From the NCBI GenBank assembly GCA_035578175.1, contig JAQMRL010000012.1, forward strand, positions 22,750,671 to 22,814,670: a DNA stretch of 64,000 nucleotides, given 5' to 3'. This document shows positions 25,501 through 33,071 of this stretch, piece by piece (the first letter of the stretch is position 1; every line of letters starts with the position of its first letter). The notes beneath the pieces were generated by a model that was given only the letters and a program-made list of their open reading frames with translations, was not told the DNA's origin and searched no databases. A program made the position numbers and the translations under genes. The stretch is from Catonia carolina. Lineage: Eukaryota > Arthropoda > Insecta > Hemiptera > Achilidae.

Positions 25501-28500
25501 TAGAAAACCATGGAACTGGAGAGTTTGACAATGTTTTCTTTTGAGATGAGGCTTGGTTTCACCTTCGTGGATATGTGACTAGTCAAAACTCAAGAATTTC
25601 GTCAACTGAAAATCCTCATGTCTTTCATCAAAACCCCTCGCTCTGTCTGAAAATTGGAGTATGGTGTGTCCCATATCACATTGTTGAATAGTGGGCCCTA
25701 TTTTCTTAGCCGGCCGCATTGGCGAAGTTGGTAACGTGCTCGCCTCTCATCATGTGGTCTTGGGTTCGAATCCCATTCAGGCACGGCATTTTTTCATACG
25801 TTACAAAAAATCATTTCATCATTCACCGTCTGCATTTGCAGTAATTGCAGAACAGTCGGACGTTAAACAAAAAGAAAAAACCTATTTTCTTAGAAGCTAC
25901 AGTGAACAGTGTTGTGTACCAATACATCATTACAAATTTTATTTTGTTGGATGAAATCGATGAACATGATTGTTGGTTGCAGCAAGACAGTTCCACATGT
26001 CTCTCATCTAATGAAATAATGTATTTCTTATATGACTATATCTAATCTCTAAAGGATTTTGGCCATTCTCCCGAGTTAACATCTTCAGATTTTTTCTTGT
26101 GGGGTTTCTTTAAGGAAGATTTTATTAAACCCAGCTGTAAGGTTATGAAAGTTATAATAATGAAAGTTTATGGGTTATAAAATACATTAATGTGTATGTA
26201 TACGTTGTAGCAGTCTTCTCAATTAAAAATAAAAAATATGTTATTAATATTTTAATGAAATAATTTTGAATGGTATATTTTTAATTCACAGTATGCTGCT
26301 ACTTATTTTCCAAAGGTGGTATGTGTGTCCAACGAAAACCTGTGTCTGGATAAAAGGATCTCTTAACACAGAAATAACACAAAATACATTATTAAACAAA
26401 TATTTATTTAAATTAACCAGCATGCAATTAATTATTAAATTTATGATAATTCTTGGGACTGATGATGTTCTAATGTAATTTTAAATACAAATTTATGGAT
26501 TGATCTTACTGGTAGTCGGAGAAAAGGCGGATATTCAATCTGTAACTGCTTCTAGATGTTCTTTGAAATTCAGTATTCGAGTGTTTAGTTTTCACGTCCA
26601 TTTATTTAGGTAAATAATTTATAATCATCTCAGCACACTGTAACTATTTAATGTCCATAACCCAAAATGTTTAAAATGAGCGGCCGTGTTGACTATTCAC
26701 GTACGAGAGTCCGAATCCAAACCCACAAACAACTGTTCCTCTATGACTCATGTACCACTGCCTGTGAACAACTGCTGCTGTACACTCCACTCTGCAAGAC
26801 CATATCACCATTTCTTGCTCGGATTAATCCGCTAATCATACAGTTATATTTCAATGTTCATTTTTTAAATAGATCTACATCCGTTTATACGTTACGATAT
26901 TCGACTCCCCGCTTTCTTACACATCAGTCCCATTTAGTTCAAACAAATGTTTCTTTAAAATTCACACAATTAGTAACATACCTATTTAATTTATTAAGAT
27001 GCTTGAAATAAATTATATGTTATTAAATAATTAATCGTGAAGAAAATAAATATTTTAGATCAGACCAAAATGTCACGCTATAACGTTATTACTTTTTGAT
27101 GTGCGAGACTTTTCAATTTTTCTCTATTACAGAAATGCCACTTGCCCTATCTTTTAGAGCACAAATAATGTGATAAATGAGGAATTTTAAGCAAAATTGC
27201 AAAAAACATAAACCACATGAATAATGATTGACCGATTCTGATAAAAATGTTTGTGTCGGGGTCTGGTAATTGTATCCAAGTTAAGTTGAAAGTTTCAGCT
27301 TTGTACTATTCTTGAGATATTTTGTTCTCGCATAGACAACTAGCTATAAACTTGTTTTTTTTTTCATTCAGAGGGCCTGAAAACGTGTATATTCGATGAA
27401 AACTTGATTTTGAAAAATCGACATGAAAACAATACTGCCCATATATTCAAATAGGGCAAGAGAAAGTAAAAACCTAAGACGTGTAAAAACAGAAACTAAA
27501 AAAAATTATGTTTTTATATAATAACGTCATGTTACATGCTGTGAAACAACACATTCGCACAATAAAACACACGTTAACTGCTTCTAATGACCTCATATTC
27601 ACAACTGCATCTGGAATTTGTACGTTTACTAACAATAAAACACCGATCAATCAATTAAAACTGCTCTAAATAATTGAATTCACTTCGACACAGTCACTCT
27701 TTGTTCATAGTTTTTACGTTATAAAAGTCTGGTATGAAACACTCACACGACTTTCTCTTGCCAATTCAAATAATAAACAACATAACCGAAGTAATAAAAC
27801 ATTAGAAATAAACAAAAAACTATCCTCAAATAAACCTAACCTTATTTTAATCATGATTGAAAAACGCAAAATGAAAATCAACCTCAGATTGGCTTAAAAA
27901 TACGGAAAAATCACTCTTTCACGCTAAACTGGGCTTTGTAGAGAAAAATGGTGAAAATAAAAGTTGTAGATTTTTTAAATTTCTATAAATTTGATTATAT
28001 TTTTATACTCTTTTGTTGTAAAATTAATACTAAGGCTGAATTCTTAAAAAAATCGATTTTTACAGAAAATAAACAGGAAAAAAACAGAAAATCGCTAATT
28101 ACCGCTAAACTAAGCATTATACAAAAAAGTGTTTGAAATAAAAAGTTATTGGGTTTTAAATTCTCTACAACATTTATTATATACGTTTTGCGCTAAAATG
28201 CGTACTAAAGCCGTAATCTTAAAAAAAAACAATTTTTACTTTCTCTTGCCTATATAAATATATAGGAAGGAAAGTATTGTTTTCATGTCGATTTTTCGAA
28301 ATCGAGTTTTCACCGGATCTATATGTTTTCAGACCCCCTGAACCCAAAAAACATGTTTTTAGCGATTGGTCTGTGTGTGTGTGTGTGTGTGTGTGTGTCT
28401 GTGTGTGAACAGAATATCTCAAGAACGGAACATCGTACGAACTTGAAACTTGAAACTTAAGTTACATACCACTACCGGACGCGACACGAACATTTTCATC

Positions 28501-29468
28501 AAAATCGGTCAACCGGAAGTAGTATATTCGTATAATTTTTCAGTTTTTTGCGATTTTCTCAAAAACTGGTCCTACGATTTTTTTTAAAATCGCCTATTTT
28601 ACTCAATTTTTTATTCTCTACAAGATAGGGTAGGCGCCATGTTTGCTGAAATTCTCGGTGAGGCTGTTTTCACGTAAAAACGTTGTTTTTTTAAGATTAC
28701 GGCTTTAATATAAATTTTAGCGCAAAAACTTATATAATAAAAGTTGTAGAGAATTTAAAAACCTACAACTTCTGTTTCAAACATTTTTTTGTATAACGCT
28801 TAGTTTAGCGGTAATTTGCGATTTTCTGTTTTTTTTTCTCACGAAAACGTGAGAAAAATCGATTTTTTTAACATTTCGGTCTTAGTATGCATTTTACGAC
28901 AAAAGTGTATATAATTAAATTTATAAAAAATTAAAAGATCTACAACTTTTGTTTAGAGCATTTTTCTCTACAAAGCCTAGTTTAGCGTGAAAGCGTGATT
29001 TTCCGTATTTTTAAGCCAAACTGAGTTCGATTGTCATTTTGCGTCATTCACTCATGATTAAAATAAGGTTATGTTTTTGAGGTTAGTTTTTGTTCATTTC
29101 TAATATTTTATTACTAATGTTAAATTATATTGTAAATTATTTGCATTGGCAAGAGAAAGTTGTGTGAGTGTTTCACACCAGATTTTTTTACGTGAAAACA
29201 GCCTCACCAAGAATTTTAGCAGAAATGGCGCCTGCCTTATCTTGTAGAGAATAAGAAAGTTAGTAAATGAGACTATTTTTAAAAAATCGTAGGACCAGTT
29301 TTTGAGAAAATCGCAAAAAAGTGAAAAATGACACAAATAAACTACTACTTCCGGTTGACCAATTTTGATGAAAATGTTCGTGTTGGGTCCGGTGTTGATG
29401 TCTAACTTAAGTTTTAAGTTTCAAGTTCGTATGAGGTTCCATTCTTGAGATATTCTGTTCACACACAG

Positions 29469-29510
<42 letters not shown>

Positions 29511-32500
29511 AGACCAATTGATAAAAACATGTTTTTTGGATTCAGGGGGTCTGAAAACGTGTAGATTCGGTGAAAACTCAATTTCGAAAAATCGACATGT
29601 AAACAATACTTTCCTTCCTATATATTCATATAGGCAAGAGAGAGTAAAAAAAAATCGAAAAAATTAACACTAACATATTATGTAGTATAAACTAACAATG
29701 TACTACAATTTATTGACCATGAAAGCCCAGTCTTGTGAACTGGTTGTATCGAATCGTGATCGACTTTTTCCATAAATCAGTAAGTGATACATTGGTACTG
29801 ATTCTTTTTTTTAGATAGCCTTATTCGTACAAAAATAAGCTTTCAGACTCCAGTTTAAGATTAAGATTCGTGGAATTATTTATTTAATATGACAACAATT
29901 TAAAATATTTTTCAAATAGCAGTCTTTTTTACTCCCCCAAGCCAAATTACTCAACTGTATTGAAATTAATAACTTTTATCTTGGAAAATTACGGCATTTT
30001 TGCCACAGTTTGAAAACTAAAGAATCAATACTGAAGAATTGGCTTTTTACCGTCGATTCTCTGTACTGATTATTTTAAGTATAGATCACAAAAATTGACA
30101 TTTGGAATTTATATATCTCTAATTATGTTAATAACATATGTTTTCCATTGGTTTCTGTATAATAGTCTGAGTTTTCTGTTTGTATTTGAAGGGATGACTT
30201 CAATTCGTGATGTGCATACTGGATCTAGGATGGTACAAGTATTCTGTAAAGTATTCATGAATCATGCATGTGAAATGGAGTGCATACCGTTGATTCTACA
30301 GGTGAGCTTTAATTTTTTTTTTGATGCAATCAATGTTATTGAGTGGTAATGTATTTATGGTAATTTTTTATTGTGTAAAATGTATTTATACAAAGGTTTA
30401 TTATTTTTTTCTATTTTCTATGTAATACTGTCTGTATATACCTAGGTGGTTAACCGTGGCAGCTAGCCGCGGTGGTTGATGTAACAATGAAAATCATATG
30501 TTTATACATGCACATCGATGTGGTTGACCGCCAAACACCAATAGGACTGCCAGCATTAAAATAATTACAATGTCACATTTTGTAGAGAGCTGTGGCCCTC
30601 CCAGAAATTAGCCACCATTGCATCAGCTGTTTTATACTTTGTCTTGCGGTATATGAATATATAGAACTAGAGGAAGGAAAGTATTGTTTTCATGTTGATT
30701 TTTTTAAAATCACGTTTTCAGCGCTCCTGAACTCAAAAAACATGATTTTAATGATAAGTCTGTGTGTATGAACAAAATATCTTAAGAACTGAATATTGTA
30801 TGAAGTTGAAACTTGGAACTTAAGTTAGGTACCACTATGGGACCCAGCATGAACATGTCATAAAAAATCAGCCAACTGGAAGTAGTAGTTTATACATGCA
30901 ATTTTTCACAGTTTTGTGATTTTCTCAGAAACGGCGCCTATAATTTTTTCAAAAATTGTCTAAGTTATTACATTTCTTATGCTCTACAAGACAGGGTAAG
31001 CACCATGTCAGTTGAAATTCTTGCAGGGCCTGTGCTTTCATGGTTAAAAAAATTTTTTTTTTTTTTTAAGATTACGGCCTTAATATGCATTTTACGATAA
31101 AGTTGTTTATAATCAAAGTTGTAGAACATTAAAAAACCTACAACTTCTTTTATTACAAAAATTTAGTAAATAAGACAATTTAAAAAATTATTCTAGCCGT
31201 TTCTGAGAAAATTGTGAAAAATTGCTTAAATAAACTACTACTTTTTTGTAGATTGTTGTTGATGAAAAAGTTCATGTTTAATTTCCCATGGTACGGAACT
31301 TAAGTTCCACGTTCACATGGTTTTTGTGTTCAGGAGGCCTGAAAACATGTATTTCAGGTGAAAAAACAACTTAAAAAAAATCGATATGAAAATAACGTTC
31401 CTTCCCTGTATTTTTTGTCCTCATATAGGGCCGGCCGCATTGGCATAGTTGGTAACGTGCTCGCCTCTCATCATGCAAATCCCATTCAGGAACGGCATAT
31501 TTTCATATGTTACAAAAAATCATTTCATCCTTCACCGGCTGCATTAGCAGTAATAGCAGAACAGTTGGATGTTTAACCAAAAAAATCATATAGGGCCAGT
31601 TTTAGACCATGATGTGAGGTGATAGCCATTTCTGGAAGCTCTCTTTTTACAGCCCTCATTGTCAGCAATTCGCTCACTGTAGGCTTTCTCCTTTCTTCTG
31701 TCCATCCGATGCTTTGTTTTTGCTCTTTATGGAAGCCTGAAGTCTAATTAGTTATCTGAATTTGGTTCGATTTATTAAGTTTCTTTTTGGTTTTCTCAAT
31801 ATGTGTTCTGACTTCTTTAAACCATTTATCCAAGACCTTAAGTTTATTTTCAATGTCTTGAAAATATCTTGTCAACCGTTTGTCATCCATCCTATACAGG
31901 TGCCCGTAAAACTTTAGTCTTCTTTTTCTAATCATTTCCATTAATCATTCATTTTCCTTGTACGTATCTTCTCGACCTCGTAACCTATGTTGTCCGTCTA
32001 CTCCCTTAGAGCCCATTATCTTGCGGAGAATATTTCTCTCAAATTTCTCTGATTCTCTTTGACCAGCTTTCCCGGTCATTCACTCACTCATGTACAGACA
32101 CATAGGTTTTATCACAGTAATTATGATGTCTAATATTGGGTTGTCTTAAGAGTGCTTTCTTCTTGTACAAATTGTGAGTTTCTCGAAGTGCACCAGTCAT
32201 CTTTCCTCGTCTGTTGTTGTTAACTTCCTTTTCGCTGGTCTTTAGTTATATTTTCTCCCTGAGGAACTTGAAGCTATAAATTTTCTCAAGTTTTCCATGT
32301 TTTATCTTTTAGTGATGTGCTGTTTTGATGTCGGACATGTATTTAGTTTTCTCGAAAAAAGTCTGTAGTCTTGCTTTTTCTGCTTGTTCTTTTAACCATT
32401 TATTTATGTAGGAAAAGAGAAAGTAAAAATAAATTTTACACACTAATTGGTTAAACAGTTGATAATAATTGTCTGTCTCTGTCCTTCAGTTATTTCATTT

Positions 32501-32653
32501 TCTATCTATTCTATTTTATTTATTTAAAGTTATTAATTTTTTTTGTAGGTTAACAATGAGTGCTCAAAGTTATTTGATGAGAAATGTGGGATGCAAGTTC
32601 CTTGGTGTAACTATTCTGTAACTAAAGAGATCTACTTCAATCCTGGAATATGA
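10461..32653 (+). CDS. Dronc: CARD-containing initiator caspase (Dronc / caspase-9 type)
   Basis: An initiator caspase is recruited to an Apaf-1-type apoptosome by its CARD and cleaves effector caspases in the cytoplasm. Eight coding exons join in frame (10461-10592, 11721-11857, 13173-13245, 18259-18498, 23606-23832, 24665-24849, 30192-30301, 32549-32653), giving 402 residues. Residues 1-90 form the CARD (KLSLIEKTKNFSDLLNNLHK; TRGPAAFELLIGALFE). p20 starts with MDSRPRGHVLIIN and has FGSYRDVAHLYNLF, catalytic His222 in IIMSHG and Cys269 in FQMCRGEEND. p10 has DILIIHSTAPG and ends EIYFNPGI. The start is the first ATG after a good acceptor at 10427. Two features are odd: the active-site motif is QMCRG where QACRG is usual, and the S1-pocket loop reads SIRD without the common aromatic residue before Arg. 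Exon 3 is inferred from frame alone. Confidence 0.9.
10640..10935 (-). mobile_element. Mariner remnant, internally deleted
   Basis: The minus strand reads MTGNETWVRHVTLKSENNQS, the mariner GDETW block with D changed to N. It jumps to FFEEGLDKLVTCYDKWL, the C-terminal end. The catalytic middle is missing. It lies in caspase intron 1. Confidence 0.7.
10938..11125 (+). repeat. Repeat family B, truncated copy
   Basis: It matches 4952-5140: CAGGCAGATGGAGTGTTAT, TATATGACTGAA and AACAGAAGAGGTATAGGTGT. The 3' half with the AAC tail is missing. Confidence 0.6.
11255..11698 (+). mobile_element. Repeat family A, 3' part
   Basis: Two diverged internal units with AACTTTTAT and TTTAGCATCA are followed by the family 3' end CATTGGCAAGAGAAAG and TACCAGAA. 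It stops about 20 bp before caspase exon 2. Confidence 0.75.
11721..11857 (+). CDS. Dronc: Caspase coding exon 2 (CARD, second half)
   Basis: A T-rich tract and AG precede GAAAAC. It encodes ENNNGDKVEALYKNI, then TRGPAAFELLIGALFE and ECAEDLLFG, and ends in phase 2 (AG) before GTAATG. The pattern matches helices 4-6 of a CARD. Confidence 0.9.
11995..12600 (-). mobile_element. Degenerate mariner transposase fragment
   Basis: The minus strand reads VVTGDETWIS near 12550, VFWDRLGILFIDFMPLGTT near 12400 and FGWKIFNHPPNSPHSSL near 12250, then NKWLNKLVAEEYDEG. These are the successive mariner blocks, with several frame breaks. It lies in caspase intron 2. Confidence 0.78.
12655..13172 (+). mobile_element. 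Repeat family A fragment abutting caspase exon 3
   Basis: It runs from GACCTGACCCGGAACATT through ACAAGACAGGGTAAGCGCC to CACAACTTTTATTCAAGC and GTTACAGAGTGTC. It ends at the AG of the inferred caspase exon 3, so the acceptor tract appears to be repeat sequence. Confidence 0.7.
13173..13245 (+). CDS. Dronc: Caspase coding exon 3 (CARD-p20 linker), inferred
   Basis: Direct joining of exons 2 and 4 gives a stop after two codons, so a linking exon is needed. This 73-bp segment follows TTGTTTTAG, accepts phase 2 and leaves phase 0, and reads YGSRDYLAINVKRSKDSYG then GLRQE. Its donor GTCTGT is weak. The linker is poorly conserved in the family, so only transcript data can confirm it. Confidence 0.6.
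13790..14235 (+). mobile_element. Mariner N-terminal fragment split by a SINE
   Basis: The frame reads LKTAYKDGTLWEKVK, then DDKPRSGRSSTAQTDEKVEE, as in the mariner DNA-binding domain and linker. The SINE at 14011-14182 interrupts it, and the frame resumes with LVLPGQTITKI. Confidence 0.7.
14011..14182 (-). mobile_element. tRNA-derived SINE, full copy
   Basis: Read on the minus strand it begins GCCGGCCGCATTGGCATAG, has GGTTCGAATCCC, and ends with GGACGTTAAAA and an A-rich tail. Target duplications AGGAAATCTGTT lie at 13999-14010 and 14183-14194. It is inserted in the mariner fragment. Confidence 0.88.
14236..15179. other. Intron sequence with no recognised element
   Basis: AT-rich sequence without a long ORF or recognised repeat. 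A short inverted pair, CGATGGTTGCCACTTC-like around 14300-14370, is the only structure noticed. Confidence 0.4.
15180..15910 (+). mobile_element. Degenerate mariner transposase with an inserted palindromic element
   Basis: After the insertion the frame reads LTIQELTEELNISYGTIKRI and MRLVIGKFVPRLL, then SPDLAPCDFLTLSKNK in another frame. These are mariner linker and catalytic blocks with a deletion between them. The palindromic element at 15277-15656 splits the sequence. Confidence 0.7.
15277..15656. mobile_element. Palindromic (foldback) element with 12-bp target duplication
   Basis: Direct repeats GACTATTCAAGA at 15265-15276 and 15657-15668 bracket it. Positions 15321-15656 form an inverted repeat with arms of about 150 bp around a ~30-bp spacer. 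Each arm holds GGTGGTACCA next to a (G)AAACGC-like core (15384-15419 and 15559-15594). A single diverged arm of the same family lies at 59790-59990. Confidence 0.75.
16314..17100 (-). mobile_element. Repeat family A, truncated copy with extra internal units
   Basis: It begins TCTGGTGCAAAACACTTACA. It carries at least three internal units of the type AAAGTTGTAGGTTTTT...TTAGCAT (minus strand), one more than most copies. It is followed head to tail by another copy. Confidence 0.72.
17103..18011 (-). mobile_element. Repeat family A, near-complete copy
   Basis: It runs from TCTGGTGTGAAACACTCC to GGCAAGAGAAAGT. It lacks the GT microsatellite of other copies, where only CACACTCAG is found. It ends about 250 bp before caspase exon 4. 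Confidence 0.8.
18259..18498 (+). CDS. Dronc: Caspase coding exon 4 (p20, first half)
   Basis: Acceptor TATTTACAG, donor GTAAGT; 80 codons in phase 0. MDSRPRGHVLIIN contains the conserved S1-pocket Arg, and FGSYRDVAHLYNLF and RYDLTKA follow. Confidence 0.93.
18557..19563 (+). mobile_element. Repeat family A, complete copy with long GT/GC microsatellite
   Basis: It starts ACTTTCTCTTGCCTATATGA in a T run and ends GTTTCACACCAAA before another T run. It holds two ~170-bp internal units and a 95-bp purine-pyrimidine microsatellite. It begins 58 bp after the exon 4 donor. Confidence 0.85.
18691..18785 (+). repeat. GT/GC microsatellite inside repeat family A
   Basis: CTGTGTGTG passes into GCGCGCGC, then GTGCGTGC, then back to TGTGTG. 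The alternating purine-pyrimidine run can form Z-DNA. It sits after GATTGGT, at the position where other family A copies have GT or CA runs. Confidence 0.95.
19564..20102 (+). repeat. Repeat family C, copy 1 left part
   Basis: It shares TCTGGAAGTTCTACTTTTAC, ATGAAAGCCC.TCTTGT and ATAAGTGATTCATT with the copies at 23880-24190 and 27480-27727 plus 29650-30150. Two adjacent piggyBac elements interrupt it, and it resumes at 22803. Confidence 0.6.
20107..21512. mobile_element. piggyBac-like element 1 (carries a mariner)
   Basis: It is flanked by TTAA at 20103-20106 and 21513-21516. The ends CATGTTCAGTGTGATCCG and, read inward, CTTGTTCAGTGCAGCAGC are related to those of element 2. No transposase was seen. 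The mariner at 20239-21156 is nested inside. Confidence 0.65.
20239..21156 (+). mobile_element. Mariner element with ~255-bp inverted ends
   Basis: TA target duplications flank the ends TGAGGTGTGGCTATTAAATA and its inverse. A transposase remnant reads CDETWFFTYDSETKRQSMHW from about 20500, then PEGQTINQYYYLEVFSKL, VLHQDNAPAHF and YSPDLAPCDVYLFPKTK, and finishes DREGVYIEGDNK. Stops and a frame change are present. The first 255 bp are an inverted copy of the 3' end (20903-21156), so the N-terminal part of the gene is absent. Confidence 0.88.
21517..22802. mobile_element. piggyBac-like element 2, internally deleted
   Basis: It is flanked by TTAA (21513-21516 shared with element 1, and 22803-22806). 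The ends CACGTTCCCTGCTGCGGACG and, inward from the right, CACGTTCACTGCGGCGCGGG are inverted relatives. A motif GCGGACGCAATTCTGCGTC is repeated near the left end. It carries only the transposase C-terminus. Confidence 0.8.
22021..22170 (+). pseudogene. piggyBac transposase C-terminal cysteine-rich domain
   Basis: The frame reads RKRCRVCVEKKIIKDTMYYC, then EQCPSQPALCLNECF and AEYHKPK, and then TGA. The CxxC...YYCxxCPxxPALCxxxCFxxYH pattern is the zinc-binding tail of piggyBac transposases. The catalytic domain is missing, so the element depends on another copy for movement. Confidence 0.88.
22803..23100 (+). repeat. Repeat family C, copy 1 right part
   Basis: It matches 29885-30110: TTAATATGACA, TACTCTCCCAAG, then AAATTACGGCATTTTTGCC and ACAGTTTGAAAACTA. 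Confidence 0.6.
23210..23507 (+). mobile_element. Repeat family A, 3' fragment
   Basis: It carries TTAGTATAAATTTTACGACA, ATTCACTCATGATTAAAATT and the 3' end CATTGGCAAAAGAAAA with TTTCACA. It ends about 100 bp before exon 5. Confidence 0.65.
23606..23832 (+). CDS. Dronc: Caspase coding exon 5 (p20 catalytic part)
   Basis: Acceptor TTGTTGCAG. It encodes KILEELRRFRDDIDHS, then SSVVIIMSHG with the catalytic His, and KPKIFLFQMC with the catalytic Cys; the Arg codon AG/G is split by the donor GTTTGT. Confidence 0.95.
23880..24190 (+). repeat. Repeat family C, copy 2
   Basis: It shares AATTATGTTTTTATAT, TTACACGCAATGAAACAACA and TTTGGAAGTTCTACTTTTA with copies 1 and 3. A mariner fragment follows directly. 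Confidence 0.55.
24190..24480 (+). mobile_element. Degenerate mariner transposase fragment
   Basis: It reads EWHHPQSPTRPKKVKPQP, then MVTVFWDLFGILLIDFMTCG, and HDNARPHF-like residues near 24460. These are the mariner central blocks. The frame is broken, and most of the element is missing. Confidence 0.7.
24665..24849 (+). CDS. Dronc: Caspase coding exon 6 (end of p20, linker, start of p10)
   Basis: Acceptor TTAACAG. It encodes GEENDMGVEIVTQSD, then a Ser/Thr-rich linker with candidate Asp cleavage sites (TQSD/F, TVTD/S), then DILIIHSTAPG. Donor GTAAGG, phase 1. Confidence 0.93.
25040..26150 (+). mobile_element. Degenerate DDE transposase of the mariner/DUF4817 type, split by a SINE
   Basis: Around 25090 the frame reads RVFIVEQFFDSRFYALIDKF, then YLDVTVPNNLTITRVIAHF, the helix-turn-helix region. 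Later blocks are ELKEPDKKNCLLYRRWFW, DEAWFHLRGYVTSQNSRIS and CWLQQDSST. Stops and frame changes are present. A SINE inserted at 25710 divides GPIFL from LEATVN. Confidence 0.75.
25710..25880 (+). mobile_element. tRNA-derived SINE, full copy
   Basis: It begins CCGGCCGCATTGGCGAAGT, contains GGGTTCGAATCCCATTC and ends CAGTCGGACGTTAAAC with an A-rich tail. Perfect 13-bp duplications CCTATTTTCTTAG lie at 25697-25709 and 25881-25893. This is the best copy for defining the family. Confidence 0.92.
26151..27125. other. Intron sequence with no recognised element
   Basis: AT-rich stretch in caspase intron 6. The open frame at 26667-27011 has no family I recognise and no flanking structure, so it is not called as a gene. 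Confidence 0.4.
27128..27476 (-). mobile_element. Repeat family A, 5' fragment
   Basis: It carries TATCTTTTAGAGCACA, TGTTTGTGTCGGGGTCTGG and GGGCCTGAAAACGTGTA, and ends GGCAAGAGAAAGT, all in inverted orientation. There is no microsatellite in this copy. Confidence 0.7.
27480..27727 (+). repeat. Repeat family C, copy 3 left part
   Basis: It shares TTACATGCTGTGAAACAACA and TCTGGAATTTGTACGTTTAC with copies 1 and 2. Two nested family A elements separate it from its right part at 29650. Confidence 0.55.
28238..29182 (+). mobile_element. Repeat family A, complete copy nested in another copy (945 bp)
   Basis: Because the host copy is known sequence, this insertion fixes the family ends: ACTTTCTCTTGCC at the left and GTTTCACACCAGA at the right, between runs of T. 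It holds a GT microsatellite at 28371-28406 and two internal ~170-bp units, the first with AAAGTTGTAGAGAATTTAAA. Confidence 0.9.
28371..28406 (+). repeat. GT microsatellite inside family A
   Basis: A (TG)n run with a single C, following GCGATTGGT and preceding GAACAGAATATCTC, at the family's standard position. Confidence 0.95.
29461..29508 (+). repeat. CA microsatellite inside family A
   Basis: ACACACAGACGCGCGC followed by (AC)n, preceding CCAGACCAATTG; it is the complement-strand version of the family's GT run. Confidence 0.95.
29650..30150 (+). repeat. Repeat family C, copy 3 right part
   Basis: It shares AATGTACTACAATTTATTGA, ATGAAAGCCCAGTCTTGT, TTTAATATGACA and AAATTACGGCATTTTTGCC with copy 1. 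It abuts caspase exon 7. Confidence 0.6.
30192..30301 (+). CDS. Dronc: Caspase coding exon 7 (p10)
   Basis: The acceptor TATTTGAAG is weak but keeps the frame (phase 1 to 0). It encodes MTSIRDVHTGSRMVQVFCKV, then CIPLILQ; donor GTGAGC. SIRD holds the conserved Arg of the substrate pocket, and GSRMVQ corresponds to the usual GSWFIQ. Confidence 0.93.
30636..31415. mobile_element. Two diverged family A fragments facing each other
   Basis: 30636-31150 is in plus orientation (ACTTTGTCTTGCGGTATATG, GGTAAGCACCATGTC). 31150-31415 is in minus orientation (AAACTACTACTTTTTTGTAG, GGCCTGAAAACATGTA). Confidence 0.6.
31431..31585 (+). mobile_element. tRNA-derived SINE with a deleted B box
   Basis: It begins CCGGCCGCATTGGCATAGTT. 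The stretch GGTCTTGGGTTCG of other copies is missing between CATCATGC and AAATCCC. Duplications TCATATAGGG lie at 31421-31430 and 31586-31595. Confidence 0.85.
31740..32410 (-). mobile_element. Non-LTR retrotransposon 3' fragment, copy 1
   Basis: The minus strand reads MIRKRRLKFYGHLYRMDDKR, preceded in other frames by FERNILRKIMGSKG and NRRGKMTGALRETHNLY. The layout matches the end of the reverse transcriptase protein at 34905-35529. Stops and shifts abound. Confidence 0.65.
32549..32653 (+). CDS. Dronc: Caspase coding exon 8 and stop
   Basis: Acceptor TTTTTTTTGTAG. It encodes VNNECSKLFDEKCG, then MQVPWCNYSVTKEIYFNPGI, and TGA at 32651-32653. The ending resembles other initiator caspases (KeiyF.PG). 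The 3' UTR probably runs to an AATAAA at 33037-33042. Confidence 0.93.
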   Translation, partial: VNNECSKLFDEKCGMQVPWCNYSVTKEIYFNPGI

Positions 32654-33071
32654 ATGACAACATCAACGTAAATTGGTGAAACAATAAAGGAAGTTGAAAG
32701 TTCATGTAATGAACTATGATTTGACAGAACGTAATTAAAGGTGCAAAAATAACTTGAAAAGAAAAAATGTGCAATATTACAATTTTAAGTTAATAAGTTC
32801 AAGGCCCCTACAAGCCGAAAAGTGATACGTAATAGTGAGATATAGGTTTATAAAATAAGATTTAATATTCAGTGTTTGCTGTGCAATGTGTACCTGTGAA
32901 ATTTCTATTCAGTAGGTGCTTTCTTACATAATTATTTGTGGAACTGATTTTAAATACAAAATTTCCAATTTTTATGCTTACACTGCAAGTACAGTTAGTT
33001 GTTAAATCAAAATATCTAATTTCAAAGTCACAGTCTAATAAACAGGCGATTGTAGGATTCTGTAGTTAAAA

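Larger units (their letters stand above)
27728..29645 (-). mobile_element. Repeat family A copy, split by a second family A copy
   Basis: The outer copy runs 27728-28237 and resumes at 29183-29645. It begins TCTGGTATGAAACACTCACA and ends GGCAAGAGAGAGT. Its interior AATTTTT/TTTTTACGTGAAAAC is broken by the inner copy. It contains a CA microsatellite at 29461-29508. Confidence 0.85.

Noticed and set aside
26667..27011. 114-residue open frame in caspase intron 6
   Set aside because: No family features, no splice context and unremarkable composition; a chance frame is more likely.
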